Shown: positions 52,940-62,673 of the stretch, in pieces
Layout of the letters: every line of letters starts with the position of its first letter
Position numbering within the stretch: position 1 is the stretch's first letter
Origin: Sycon ciliatum
Taxonomy: Eukaryota > Porifera > Calcarea > Leucosolenida > Sycettidae
Reading direction: 5' to 3'
Assembly (NCBI RefSeq): GCF_964019385.1
Contig: NC_088645.1
Span: 38,404,350-38,468,349 of the forward strand
Length of the DNA stretch: 64,000 nucleotides
Notes under the pieces: generated by a model
The model's database searches: none
The model's input: the letters and a program-made list of their open reading frames with translations, nothing else
Told to the model about the DNA's origin: nothing
Translations under genes and position numbers: made by a program

Positions 52940-55412
52940 AACTGCGAACCTCAGAGAGTACTCTCAGAAAGGCGGAGGAGAGGAAGGCTTCGAACATTGG
53001 CTTTTGGATCTTGGAACGTCCGCACTCTGTTCAATAATGACGGACCTGTCGAGACGGTTGGGAGAGACTCTTTCAACATCGGCGATGCGACTGTACTCGC
53101 CTCTGGTCGCCCCGTACTTGGACATCGAAAATGTTAGGCGTGGCGAGGGTGTTGCGCTGGTTCTGCGTCGGAGGGCCAAGCAGGTATTTGAACGTGCAGG
53201 CTACCAGTGGAGGCCCGTCTCGTTACGCATCGTGACGGCCAGGTTGAGATTTGAGCAGGGGTGGATGTCAGTGATTTCATGTTACGCTCCTACGTTTCGA
53301 TCCCCCATGCTGACAAGGAAGAGTTCTTGCTCAGTTCCAGTCTGCTCTCAGCGATGTCAACTCTGCTGGACAATGTCATCGTCCTGGGGGAATTCAACGC
53401 TAGTGTTGGTTTTGGCCCACAGCAACTAGAGACGTGGCAGAGAGTACTTGGATCAAATAGTGTTGGTGATGTGAACGATGCTGATCATAGACTACTCACA
53501 TTCTTGGCGTGTCAACAGCTCACAGTATGTAACGCACTGTTTCCCAAGAAATGCATTCACATGTACACCTAGCAACACCCTGGATCACAGAAGTGGCACT
53601 GTATAGATTATGTGTTCGTACGCCAACAACACCGTATACGCTGCATGGACTGTCAGGTGATGAGCACTGCAGAGTGTAGCAGAGACCACCGTCTTGTCCC
53701 CATGAAAAACCGGTTACCTGACGTTGTGCAGCAACTGTACCATCATGATGCACGTTCCAGGCCGCGCAAGTTTGCTGTTCTCTAATTCAATCGGAAGCCC
53801 TTCATGAGTGAAGAGAAGGCTGAGGGTGTGGCTACTGTACGTGCTGAGTACGGTGCTAGCCTTGAATCGAGTTTTTCCACATATGACCTCGCCTCGTCTG
53901 TGGACTGTAAGTGGAGTACCGTGAAGTCGGCTGTTGTTGACGCGGCGAAGCAGGTGGTTGGTCGGGACAAGCTGTGGATGCCACGTTGGTTCGGTGATAA
54001 TGCCCTTGTATTGGAGCCTCTACTGGAGTCTCGTACTACCGTGTATATCCAATGGCTGAGAAGCGGCAGGGACTCTGATCACCGGACTTTCAAAGAAGTG
54101 CGTGGCCGGGCTCATGCTGGTATCCGGGAGGGAAAACAACTTGGTTGATGGACCAAGCGGCGGTGGTGCACCGTGGACGTTTCAGTGGCGAAGCTGTCTG
54201 GTCTGCCATTCGCGATATGCAACGCTGCTTTGGGGGATTGCAACCCCTGTCCGTCCATTCCATCCGCAATGCCGATGGAGTTCTTTGCGAATCCGTTCAG
54301 GAGCAGCAAGGCACATGGCATGGGCATTTCTCGGGTGTCTTGAATGTCTGCAGTGTGTACGATCCGCATGTCTTCCAACTTATCCCTCAGCGTGAGATCG
54401 AGGACCCCCTCTCACTGCCACCATCGGAGAATGAGCTGACTCAGGCAATTAGACACCTACAGAATGGCAAAGCTGGTGGTATGTCACAGATTGTGCCGGA
54501 GCTGCTGAAGGTTGGTGTGCCTGTCCTCCATCCACTCCTCCTGGACCTACTCCAATCTGCCTGGTCCGGGGGTTGCGTGCCCCAGGACTGGCGCGATGTA
54601 CTGCTGATACCGATACCAAAGAAGGGCGACCTCTCTCGCTGTGATAATTGGCGAGGGATCACATTGCTGGAGGTTGTCGGCAAGTTGGCTGCTCGGATCA
54701 TGCCTGTCCTCCATCCACTCCTCCTGGACCTACTCCAATCTGCCTGGTCCGGGGGTTGCGCGCCCCAGGACTGGCGCGATGCACTGCTGATACCGATACC
54801 AAAGAAGAGCGACCTCTCTCGCTGTGATAATTGGCGAGGGATCGCATTGCTGGAGGTTGTCGGCAAGTTGGCTGCTCGGATCATGCAAAACCGATTTCAA
54901 GGTATTGCTGAGGCGGAGTTGCCTGAATCCCATAGCGGGTTTCGGCGGCACCGTGGTTAGGCGGACGCCGTCTTCTCTGTCCGTCAACTTGTCGAGAAGT
55001 CGTACGAACATCGATCGAAGCTCTTCTGAATATTTGTGGATCTCCGCAAAGCGTACGACTCTGTCCCTCGCGAAGCTCTTTGGCAGGCATTCCTGCGGCT
55101 GGGTGTGCTGTCCTCGACTCGGCCATCATCAGATCATTCCATACAGACATGTCAGCTTGCGTTCGAATTGCCGGTTGTTGCACGGATCCGATATCTGTCA
55201 AGAATGGGCTGCGCCAAGGGTGTGTGATGGCACCTGTACTGTTTAACTTGTACTTTGGCTTAGTTATTGAGCGTTAGCGAGACCTTCTCGTGGAGCGTGA
55301 ATTAGAGTCTGGTGTGGACTTAAGCTTCACAAGTGATGGCCGTCTGTTCCATCGTGTCACTAGGCGTCGTCCCCACTCCAAGTCGGGCCATGCTGATGTC
55401 TTCAAATTTGCG
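52940..55412 (+). pseudogene. RTE-like LINE ORF2, decayed and 3'-truncated
   Basis: Across several frames the endonuclease begins LAFGSWNVRTLF and continues VLGEFNASVG, IDYVFVRQQHR and SRDHRLVP. The RT region shows LTQAIRHLQNGKAGGMSQI, LIPIPKKGDLSRCDNWRGI, SHSGFRRHRG, VDLRKAYDSVPREALW and VKNGLRQGCVMAPVLFNLYF. It ends at GHADVFKFA, where the catalytic FADD box should follow, and abuts unit D. GSWNVRTL starts are typical of RTE-type LINEs. A 180-bp block is tandemly duplicated in frame (54522-54701 and 54702-54881). Many stops make it dead. Confidence 0.85.
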
Positions 55413-55420
55413 AGCAGGTC

Positions 55421-56790
55421 TGAGGTCTGAGGTCTGAGGTGCGTGTGTGTGTGTTTATGTGTGTGTGTTTGGATGTGTGTTTGTGGGGGGGGGGGGGGGA
55501 GGGGTGCGTGCATGTATGAGTATGTGCGTGCGTGCATGTGTTCGTGTGCATCAACATGTGTATGTCTGTGGGTGTGGGTGTAAATGTTTTTTGGTTTTTT
55601 TGGCTTCCAGGCTGGTGACACACCATTACATCGTGCAGCAGAGAATGGTCGTGTTTCTGTAGTAGAATATCTTCACACTTCTGGACATCCATTGGAACCA
55701 AAGAATAATGTAAGTCATTATTATCCGTGATGCATTCTCGTTTGCGTATGAGGAGAAAAAAGAAATACGCAGGTGAATAAATTCCGTGGGTGTTGACCAT
55801 GCCTGTGGGTTTGTTTTATGCTAAAAATTCACAATTGGCAAATGTTTTTTTACGAATTATATCCACAAAAAGGTTTCGTGGGATACATATTTGCTATAAT
55901 GCTACTCAGTACTGTCATGGACATGGAAATCCGGTCGGACGTCTAGCGACCCCAGGGCGTGCAGCCGTAGGTAAGCAGTACTTCATCCGCGTCATTAAAA
56001 TTGTTGCTTCGCAACAATTTTGACTTGGCTTGTCTTAGTCAGACTGTCGGAATCGGTGTTTTCTGTGTTCGAACATTGGTGTGATCCTTCCTGTGCAATG
56101 TCTACTTGTTACTGAAGCCGTGGTGGTCTCGGACTTTGTCGGATCTCTCTTCCGCACCAAGCAAATTCATCGCGCTCCGCACTATTCCGCCGCAGAGCTC
56201 ATACCGTTTTTCTGGAGTTCGTGGCGTCCCACATCGTTCGTGTGGGCAGCAAGACTGCAAGCTCGGGTATACGAAACCTGGTATCTCTCCTGAATAGGAA
56301 AATGCAATGCTGAAGTTTACGAGGACAAGAAGAAAGTGTTCTCAAATTTCTTGTGGCGCATGTTGCTGCGAAGGTAGCAGGTCTGAAAACACCAACAAAA
56401 TTGGCTAAGCGCTTGCCAAGGCAAGAAGGTGCGGAACTGCTTACCCTATTCCGCTTGAAGTTCGTTACACAGTACTTGAAAAATACTCGCTTGCCTTCAT
56501 CGCCTGCCACTTGGAGGCATGGATCGCTTGAAAACGAAGTTTCTTGACCTGAATTTGAACGTGTGTCTTGTTCAGCGTATTGTTGAGTGCTGAAGGGTCT
56601 GCCTTAAAATCTGATGAAGACGTCGAAATTAGATGCAAGTGCAGCGAAGCAGAAGGCCAAAAACTAAAGCTTGGCCTGTCGACAATGATGTGCCTCAATT
56701 TCTAGCTGATTTGTTTGCCCTTCGAGTGGACAAACTAATTTCGAAAAATCGCTCTGGGAAGCGACAATTTTAATGACGCGGATGAAGTAT
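55421..56790 (+). repeat. Ankyrin-exon duplicated unit, copy D (left part)
   Basis: Collinear with 34690-36075, starting with the same GTCTGAGG triplet repeats, a TG tract (55441-55485), a G run (55487-55500) and the ankyrin exon. It is interrupted by a LINE at 56790 and resumes at 61063. Confidence 0.85.
55611..55709 (+). CDS. Ankyrin-repeat exon (unit D)
   Basis: This 99-nt exon lies between GGCTTCCAG and GTAAGT. It encodes AGDTPLHRAAENGRVSVVE and YLHTSGHPLEPKNN. The TPLH and AA core positions are kept. The consensus LL of the second helix reads LH. Length and phase match the other three copies and there is no stop. Confidence 0.74.
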
Positions 56791-56812
56791 TATTATTATT
56801 ATTATTATTTCA
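56791..56812 (-). repeat. (AAT)n 3' tail of the LINE
   Basis: Seven ATT triplets on the + strand directly at the target-site duplication. Confidence 0.92.
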
Positions 56813-56996
56813 CAATCACGATGACATAGTGCCAATAAGCATGTGATGCGGGCGATTTTAACCAGCCATGGTGGGGACAACTGAGAAAAAGAAGGAGAAG
56901 AAAAAGAGAAAAGAAAACAAAACAAAAGGAGTACTATAGGAACCTGGAGAGAGCAGTATGAAGATTAGGCTAGCAATGGAAAACAACGAATTCAAT

Positions 56997-59900
56997 TCAA
57001 TTCAACTTAGGCGCGGGCAGAATGGAACAAAATGCAGCGAAGGTGTCACGAGACTTTACCTCCTGCGGAAGCCGAGACCAATGAGAATAGGACTTGAACA
57101 GAGGGGATTTTAAAAGGATCGATGACCTGGCAAGTGGGAAATGGAGAGAACATCTAGTACGCGAGCTATTATTGAACCAGCTTAAATGCGCAAGTGCATG
57201 AGGAGGAGCAAGTTGAAGCTTAATACGGTGAATGAATTTGCATGCCGAGTGGGGAAAGCGTTCTGAGAGAGGGGAAGAGGAAGCCAAAATGTATAGCGTC
57301 TGAGAGGAGGTCAGAGGGGGCATGCGAAATATTAATCGAAGTAATTTACGGTGGGTGACTTCTAACCGATGCATAAGAGCGGAGGATAGACCGGAGGACC
57401 AAACGAGAGAGCAGTAATCAAACAAAGGAAGAACATAAGAGTGATAAATTTGTATTCGACAACCATGGTGTAGATGGGAGATGTGAGGAGAAATGCAGCC
57501 TATCGCGGAGCAAACTCGCTTTTCAATATAGGTTACGTGCGAATCCCAGGACAAGTGTTCATCAAGAAATATACCAAGGTGTTTGTGATTTTTAACAATG
57601 TTGATAGCAATGGGATCATCAGGGAAAGTAAAAAGCCGAGTCGTAAGGAGGGTGAGGTCACTGGAGGGTCGTGGGGGGATACAAAGGATTGCCGTTTTCG
57701 ACACATTGGGGCGGAGTTTCCACTTCGACATCCAGCGCACAACTTGATTAATGTGATACTGTAGCGAGTCGCAGGCTTGCAATAAGCCTGGCTCGGTTAT
57801 ATGGAGCGCTGTATCGTCCGCGTAGAGTGAGGTATGATCCAAACCTGCCAAATCATTAACGTATACGATGAACAATAGAGGCCCCAAGATAGAGCCCTGG
57901 GGCACTCCAGAGTGGACTGTTAGAGGGGCGGACAGGGCATGTCCAATTCGGACACTCTGTCGACGTTCAGTGAGATAGCTGGTGAGCCACTGCAGACACG
58001 TCCCGGCTACGCCAAACGCTGCTAACTTATGGAGGAGACCCCTTGTCCATACAGTGTCAAATGCTTTGCTGAGGTCGAAAAAACATAGGAGGCTAAATTG
58101 CTTCTGATCCTTGCATTCATATAGCTTCTGCACAAGCCTCAGCAACTGCCAGGCGGTCGAATCGCCTCGCCGAAATCCAGACTGTGACGGGTCAAGGACC
58201 GGGTTCACATGTTGGTATAAGTGGCCAAATGCCACACGTTCACAGAGCTTTGAAATGGTGGAAAGGAGTGAAATCGGCCGGTAATTGGATGCAGACAGTT
58301 TACTGCCTTTATTCTTGTAAATAGGCACAACCACAGCTGCCTTCCAAACATCAGGGAAGATTCCGGTGGCGAAGGACTGGTTGAAAACTAGGCTGAGAGG
58401 GATAGCTATACTAGGAGACAGGGCTTTTAGCAGTTCATGGGATATGCCATCTGCACCTGCCGCCTTCTTGGGCTTTAGGCGACGGATGTGTTGGGCAATG
58501 GCGGTGGGAGTTGTGCTAAAAGAGGGTAGTGCTGGGAGCCCGTGGTGTGGAATACCAGGGAGAGACCATGCAGGATCATCCGGTGTTCCAAAGCTGATGA
58601 ATTGGCGATTCAGAGCATTGGCAATCTGGGTAGGGTCGCTGTGTACTGTGTTATTTTCATGGAGTTCAGTGATGATAGGGTTTCCAACAGGGGTCGGCGA
58701 ACGAAGCTGCTTAACAAACTTGAACAAACTAGGGGTGGATGCAATAATGGATGAGGGGTTAGTGCTAATGGAGGACACATACTGGCGGTGAGCCTCTCTA
58801 GATAGGATTCGTGCTCTGTTACGTTCGCACTTGTAATGCTCGTGATTGCTAGGGGTAGGATACTTGCGATACAGGCTGTACGAGTCTCGCTTCCTCTTCA
58901 GCTGAGCTTTAACAGCACGTGTCAGCCACGGGGGACTTGGTGTACGTCGTCTAGGGGCTGAAGAGCGCGACCGGGTGGGTAGGAAAGCGGAGCATAGACT
59001 ATGAAGGATGTCATAAAATGCTGGAGCAGTACGGTTTGGATCTCCAAGCTTCAACTGGAGAGCAGCATGCCAGTTCAAATTAGCAATGGATTCATTTAGA
59101 GCAACTAGGTGAGTGGGAAGAATGGAGGAGATGTCAAACTGACTGAAGTCAGGTATGTGGAAGGAATGGGAGGGCAGTGTAGTGTTGGGTGCAGGTGGTG
59201 ATGCGGTACATGTCGGGATGCACAAACGGCCGAGAACAATTGAGTGGTCCGACTGACCGAGAGGGGCTGAGGGGCGCGGATCGCAGATGCTGGCTGCAGT
59301 GTCAGTGATCATCAGGTCCAGAGCAGCCTCATTGCCTTTGTGGGAGCGGTGGGTCGAGAATGTGACGTGTTGCTGCAAGGCAAACATGTCAAGAAGACAT
59401 GAAAGGTGGTGGCCTGCAGTGTCTGTTGTTGTTCCATACCAGGTGGAACATTTAGCATTGAAATCTCCCATGATGAGGACTGGCGAGCCAGGGGTCCGTA
59501 TTTTAGTCAAGCAGCTTTGAAACGAGGCGTAAAAGTTATCTATCACCGACGGGTCGGTGGACGGTGGGCGGTAGACAGCCGCAATTTGGATGGGCTGCTG
59601 GCGCGTGGGGCAAGCAGAGGTTCCAGTGGATGGCGATATCTCTACCCAGGTAGCTTCGAATTGCGGAAGATGTAGGTCTGTACGGTGGGTAATAGGACCA
59701 AATGCACTTGATTTTACTAAGATAGCAACACCGCCATAGGCCAGGAAGTCGTTGGTGTTAATTTTATTCTCGGAGGTGGGTCGATCCCTTCGAAAACATT
59801 CATAGCCTGGGAAGGGGAGGGAAATTTGTGGACACAACCAGGTTTCAGTTATGCAAACAACAAGGGGACAGCTGGTCGTGAGAAAGTCGGATAGCTCAGC

Positions 59901-60014
59901 AGATTTGTTTCTAAGGGAACGTGCATTGATACAGGCTACGGGAAAGGAGGCTAGGGGCGTTGAAGGATAGAAGGGTGTTGCGTTAGGGTCAAGTTGAGGT
60001 GTTGGTTTACTCAT
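56997..60014 (-). CDS. LINE ORF2: APE endonuclease and reverse transcriptase
   Basis: 1005 residues, uninterrupted. Endonuclease (about 20-260): CINARSLRNK, CITETWLC, IQIAAVYRPP, LIMGDFNAKCSTW, LDLMITDTA and GQSDHSIV, with all catalytic positions present. RT (about 470-760): KKAAGADGISHELLK, NYRPISLLSTISKLCE, CFFDLSKAFDTVWTRGLL, VHSGVPQGSILGPLLFIVY, SLYADDTALHI and HLGIFLDEHLSWDSHV. A thumb-like region follows (YHSYVLPLFDYCSLVW). The endonuclease nicks target DNA and the RT primes on it. The start ATG overlaps the ORF1 stop as ATGA, suggesting termination-reinitiation. Confidence 0.95.
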   Translation of the reverse strand: MSKPTPQLDPNATPFYPSTPLASFPVACINARSLRNKSAELSDFLTTSCPLVVCITETWLCPQISLPFPGYECFRRDRPTSENKINTNDFLAYGGVAILVKSSAFGPITHRTDLHLPQFEATWVEISPSTGTSACPTRQQPIQIAAVYRPPSTDPSVIDNFYASFQSCLTKIRTPGSPVLIMGDFNAKCSTWYGTTTDTAGHHLSCLLDMFALQQHVTFSTHRSHKGNEAALDLMITDTAASICDPRPSAPLGQSDHSIVLGRLCIPTCTASPPAPNTTLPSHSFHIPDFSQFDISSILPTHLVALNESIANLNWHAALQLKLGDPNRTAPAFYDILHSLCSAFLPTRSRSSAPRRRTPSPPWLTRAVKAQLKRKRDSYSLYRKYPTPSNHEHYKCERNRARILSREAHRQYVSSISTNPSSIIASTPSLFKFVKQLRSPTPVGNPIITELHENNTVHSDPTQIANALNRQFISFGTPDDPAWSLPGIPHHGLPALPSFSTTPTAIAQHIRRLKPKKAAGADGISHELLKALSPSIAIPLSLVFNQSFATGIFPDVWKAAVVVPIYKNKGSKLSASNYRPISLLSTISKLCERVAFGHLYQHVNPVLDPSQSGFRRGDSTAWQLLRLVQKLYECKDQKQFSLLCFFDLSKAFDTVWTRGLLHKLAAFGVAGTCLQWLTSYLTERRQSVRIGHALSAPLTVHSGVPQGSILGPLLFIVYVNDLAGLDHTSLYADDTALHITEPGLLQACDSLQYHINQVVRWMSKWKLRPNVSKTAILCIPPRPSSDLTLLTTRLFTFPDDPIAINIVKNHKHLGIFLDEHLSWDSHVTYIEKRVCSAIGCISPHISHLHHGCRIQIYHSYVLPLFDYCSLVWSSGLSSALMHRLEVTHRKLLRLIFRMPPLTSSQTLYILASSSPLSERFPHSACKFIHRIKLQLAPPHALAHLSWFNNSSRTRCSLHFPLARSSILLKSPLFKSYSHWSRLPQEVKSRDTFAAFCSILPAPKLN

Positions 60015-60934
60015 TGTTCAGATTCAGCCTGGTCAGTGTGGAACCTCCATTTCCGGATACTAATTTTGTCAGGCCAGAAACCAGGCCCTTGGATCTTGTC
60101 TCCACAGTTCTCTCCCACAACCAGGTGGGCATAAGCTGTACCAAAGTACCGTGATTCTGAGATTGAGCAGTGAAAAACTTCGACATCTTTCTTTTTACAC
60201 CACAGTTCAATTGAGGCAGCATCGCATCCAAGGTCTACATTGCCAAGGTAGAAAGCCGTGCGCTTCACCCGCTCCACGCCCTGAAGGTCAGTGCGTTTGG
60301 TACGGGCTGGCTCTTTTGTGAACTGGCTTGTGATAGTGCGTTTCAGTGGACTACCGGTAGTGTTGGTGTCGGCTTGTGCAGGGCGGCGGCGGTGTGGGTT
60401 TTGCCACCCATTGTCGCTTGTGCTTGTATCTTGCGTTTGAGGTTTGGCGGGCAGGTCAGGTCTGGCCGTTGGGGTACTACTTCTTGTAGTAGTACGTGTA
60501 CTACCGTCCGTGCTGGTGTGTGTGCCTGTTGGTGAGGCAGCTTTCCTTGCAGTGCTACTGTACAATTTCTCTTGGTCAGTGCAAGCTGGGGACGCTACGG
60601 GTACGGGATTTGTGGACTGCATTCTCTCTACTACTCCCTTCAGTTGAGCAACTTCTACTTGCAAGGAGACAATGGCGTCTGTCTTGCTCGTTCGAAGACA
60701 TTCTATTTCTGAAGCCATACCTTTTATAGTCTCGTTAAGGAGCTGAAAAGTGGAGAGCAGGTCGCTTACCATTTGGTCTGGTGACTTCCGTATTCCTAGT
60801 CCTTCCTTGCGAAGGGCAACAACCAAGTCTTGTCGGCCCATAGTCTCCGGGTTGGTCAGTCCTGTAGCTCGGGCAACTGTGAGCAGCTCCTCGTATGTCA
60901 GCAGAGCTAAGTCCATATCTTCGTTAGTCGCCAT
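60011..60934 (-). CDS. LINE ORF1 RNA-binding protein
   Basis: 307 residues from MATNEDMDLALLTYEE. The N-terminus has a SAP-like helix pair (LLTVARATGLTNPETMGRQD, then LVVALRKEG), followed by a probable coiled coil (residues about 60-110, SLQVEVAQLKGVVERM). A Thr/Ser/Pro-rich linker (about 115-215) leads to an RRM-like end (RTAFYLGNVDLGCDAASIEL) and a tail with WPDKISIRKW. LINE ORF1 proteins coat element RNA. The RRM-like part resembles the relic at 2041-2349. No CCHC knuckle is present. Confidence 0.85.
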   Translation of the reverse strand: MATNEDMDLALLTYEELLTVARATGLTNPETMGRQDLVVALRKEGLGIRKSPDQMVSDLLSTFQLLNETIKGMASEIECLRTSKTDAIVSLQVEVAQLKGVVERMQSTNPVPVASPACTDQEKLYSSTARKAASPTGTHTSTDGSTRTTTRSSTPTARPDLPAKPQTQDTSTSDNGWQNPHRRRPAQADTNTTGSPLKRTITSQFTKEPARTKRTDLQGVERVKRTAFYLGNVDLGCDAASIELWCKKKDVEVFHCSISESRYFGTAYAHLVVGENCGDKIQGPGFWPDKISIRKWRFHTDQAESEQ

Positions 60935-61062
60935 ATTATTGAGTCATACATCAACACTAGAACAAATCAGTGTAGGTGCGGTCCTGCCGAAGGCAGCTAC
61001 ACCGGTGAAACAAACTCGACCGCGGAGCGCAAAAACTTGCATCCGCACTCTCTTTCCGATGT

Positions 61063-62290
61063 AGTATACACATACATGTATTACTATGCGCTGCTGATCG
61101 CATCGAATCAACATGACGATTCTGCACTACATGCAACAATCTGTAAGCGCTTAGGGCCAGGTTCCACTGGGGCTCCGCTGCTCGTCATCCGCTGCTTGAA
61201 ACGTCATCATTACCATAGTGACCACGGCTTGAGCTGGAGCAGTGAGGCCGTGGTTCACCGTGAGCTTTCTCTACGATTCTTGATCAAAAACTGCGACCCG
61301 CAGTCGGGGCTCGACCTGTTTCCCGTATTTTGCATTGTTTTGTACGCGAGAATTTTAAATTTCAATGCGTTGCGCAGGCCAGATGACGAGGATTTATTTA
61401 TTTCACGCAGGTAGGCAGGTATCCACAATCGGTGTTGACTCCGAGACCCACGGTCGGACGAACTGCCCAGGCCTCACCACCACTGCCGTTTCCGTGCTGC
61501 CTTCTCGATACATACGTATGTACACTGTCTATCATGTGCACATTCACATGTCTGAAGGTTTGTGGTTTTTCAATAAAAAATAAATAAATACAAAAAGTAG
61601 ACCACAACCGCGGTACCGCGAATGGCGAGTGTCAGTGGAACCGCGCAGCTCCACTGCATGCTGCCAATTGCCGCGGATCAGCGGAGCAGCGGAGCCGCGG
61701 AGCCGCACCGAGGTCTATCGATTGGATTGCCATGTCCACGACAGTAGTAGCACAAACTTCAGGCTCTTCAACATTATGAAAATTAATGTTTTTTGCGATG
61801 AAACTTCCGTGCCTTCTGTTCAGGTTGTGACGTACCTTCTCCCGTACACTGTCTCCTTCCACATCAATAAGGTGATATACCGGCACGAGAAAACGAGAGC
61901 AAGAACAATGATTTATGTATTTGCATGATGTATATTGGTCTCGCATTAATTAAACATCGTCTGCTTTGACCCGGTTATATCACCTCATTGCTGTACATAA
62001 GTCATTGTATTTGTTCTTGTTTGCTCTTGCTTGAATATCACCTGAGGAGAAGGTATGGAAGTTTACTCGCGAAACCATTAGTTTTGAGAATGTTGTTGAA
62101 GAAACCGAGGTTTGTCCTGTCAACTTAACCAGCAGTCAACAATAATGAGTTACTTGCGTCACCTCAAACCCGCTCGTAAGTCCAATGTCTTGAAGAGTCC
62201 TGGTATATGTTTCCAAGTTGGCTATTCGAGGATCGCAGCATCTCGGCTTCCTCCGAAATCCTCTCGAGTGCTGGACTCCAGCACACACAA
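61063..62290 (+). repeat. Ankyrin-exon duplicated unit, copy D (right part)
   Basis: Continues the unit after the LINE. 61063-61780 matches 36070-36670, the small MITE is at 61795-62070 (complete here, while unit C's copy lost its tip to the Ngaro element), and a short LINE RT fragment is at 62120-62290. No gene is seen. Confidence 0.8.
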
Positions 62291-62673
62291 CACGCACATA
62301 ACGCTCTCTCAGCGTGTGGCCGCCTGCGTTCACTGCACATAGCATTCCACATTTACCCGTAGCGATGCCGCTACTTCACACTGCATTCCACATCTACCCG
62401 TAGCGCTGTCGTTGAGGTGCCCAAACACGCAGCTGCGCATGTGACATGGGTATAGTTTGCGCCACGCGGGAGGCTGTTCCCCTCTAGCTTTGTCGGCAGC
62501 TGAACCTACCACTGTACCAGCGCAACTGAACACATAATTATGTGCATGCACTCGTGCTTTTTGTTCCTGTTGTAGTTTACCACTCTCACTTGCTGTTTGC
62601 TCCAACACTCGCTCTTTGCCAAATTTTCCAAATTTTCGGTTTCCTGTACCTCCAACGTTTTCCATTCGAGACT
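62291..62673 (+). other. Leader region of an LTR-type element
   Basis: Sequence upstream of the gag ATG at 62674, with two copies of GCATTCCACAT.TACCCGTAGCG (62341-62405). It may be LTR and leader. LTR borders cannot be set because the partner LTR is outside the window. Confidence 0.35.

Larger units (their letters stand above)
56791..61062 (-). mobile_element. Apparently full-length two-ORF LINE
   Basis: 4,272 bp, flanked by AGTAT (56786-56790 and 61063-61067). The uninterrupted target is visible in unit C at 36062-36085. Reading leftward it has a 128-bp 5' UTR, ORF1, ORF2 overlapping by ATGA, a 3' UTR of about 200 bp and an (AAT)n tail (ATT on + at 56791-56812). Microsatellite tails and APE endonuclease with RT but no RNase H fit the CR1/L2/jockey group. 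Both ORFs are open, so it could be active. Confidence 0.92.
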
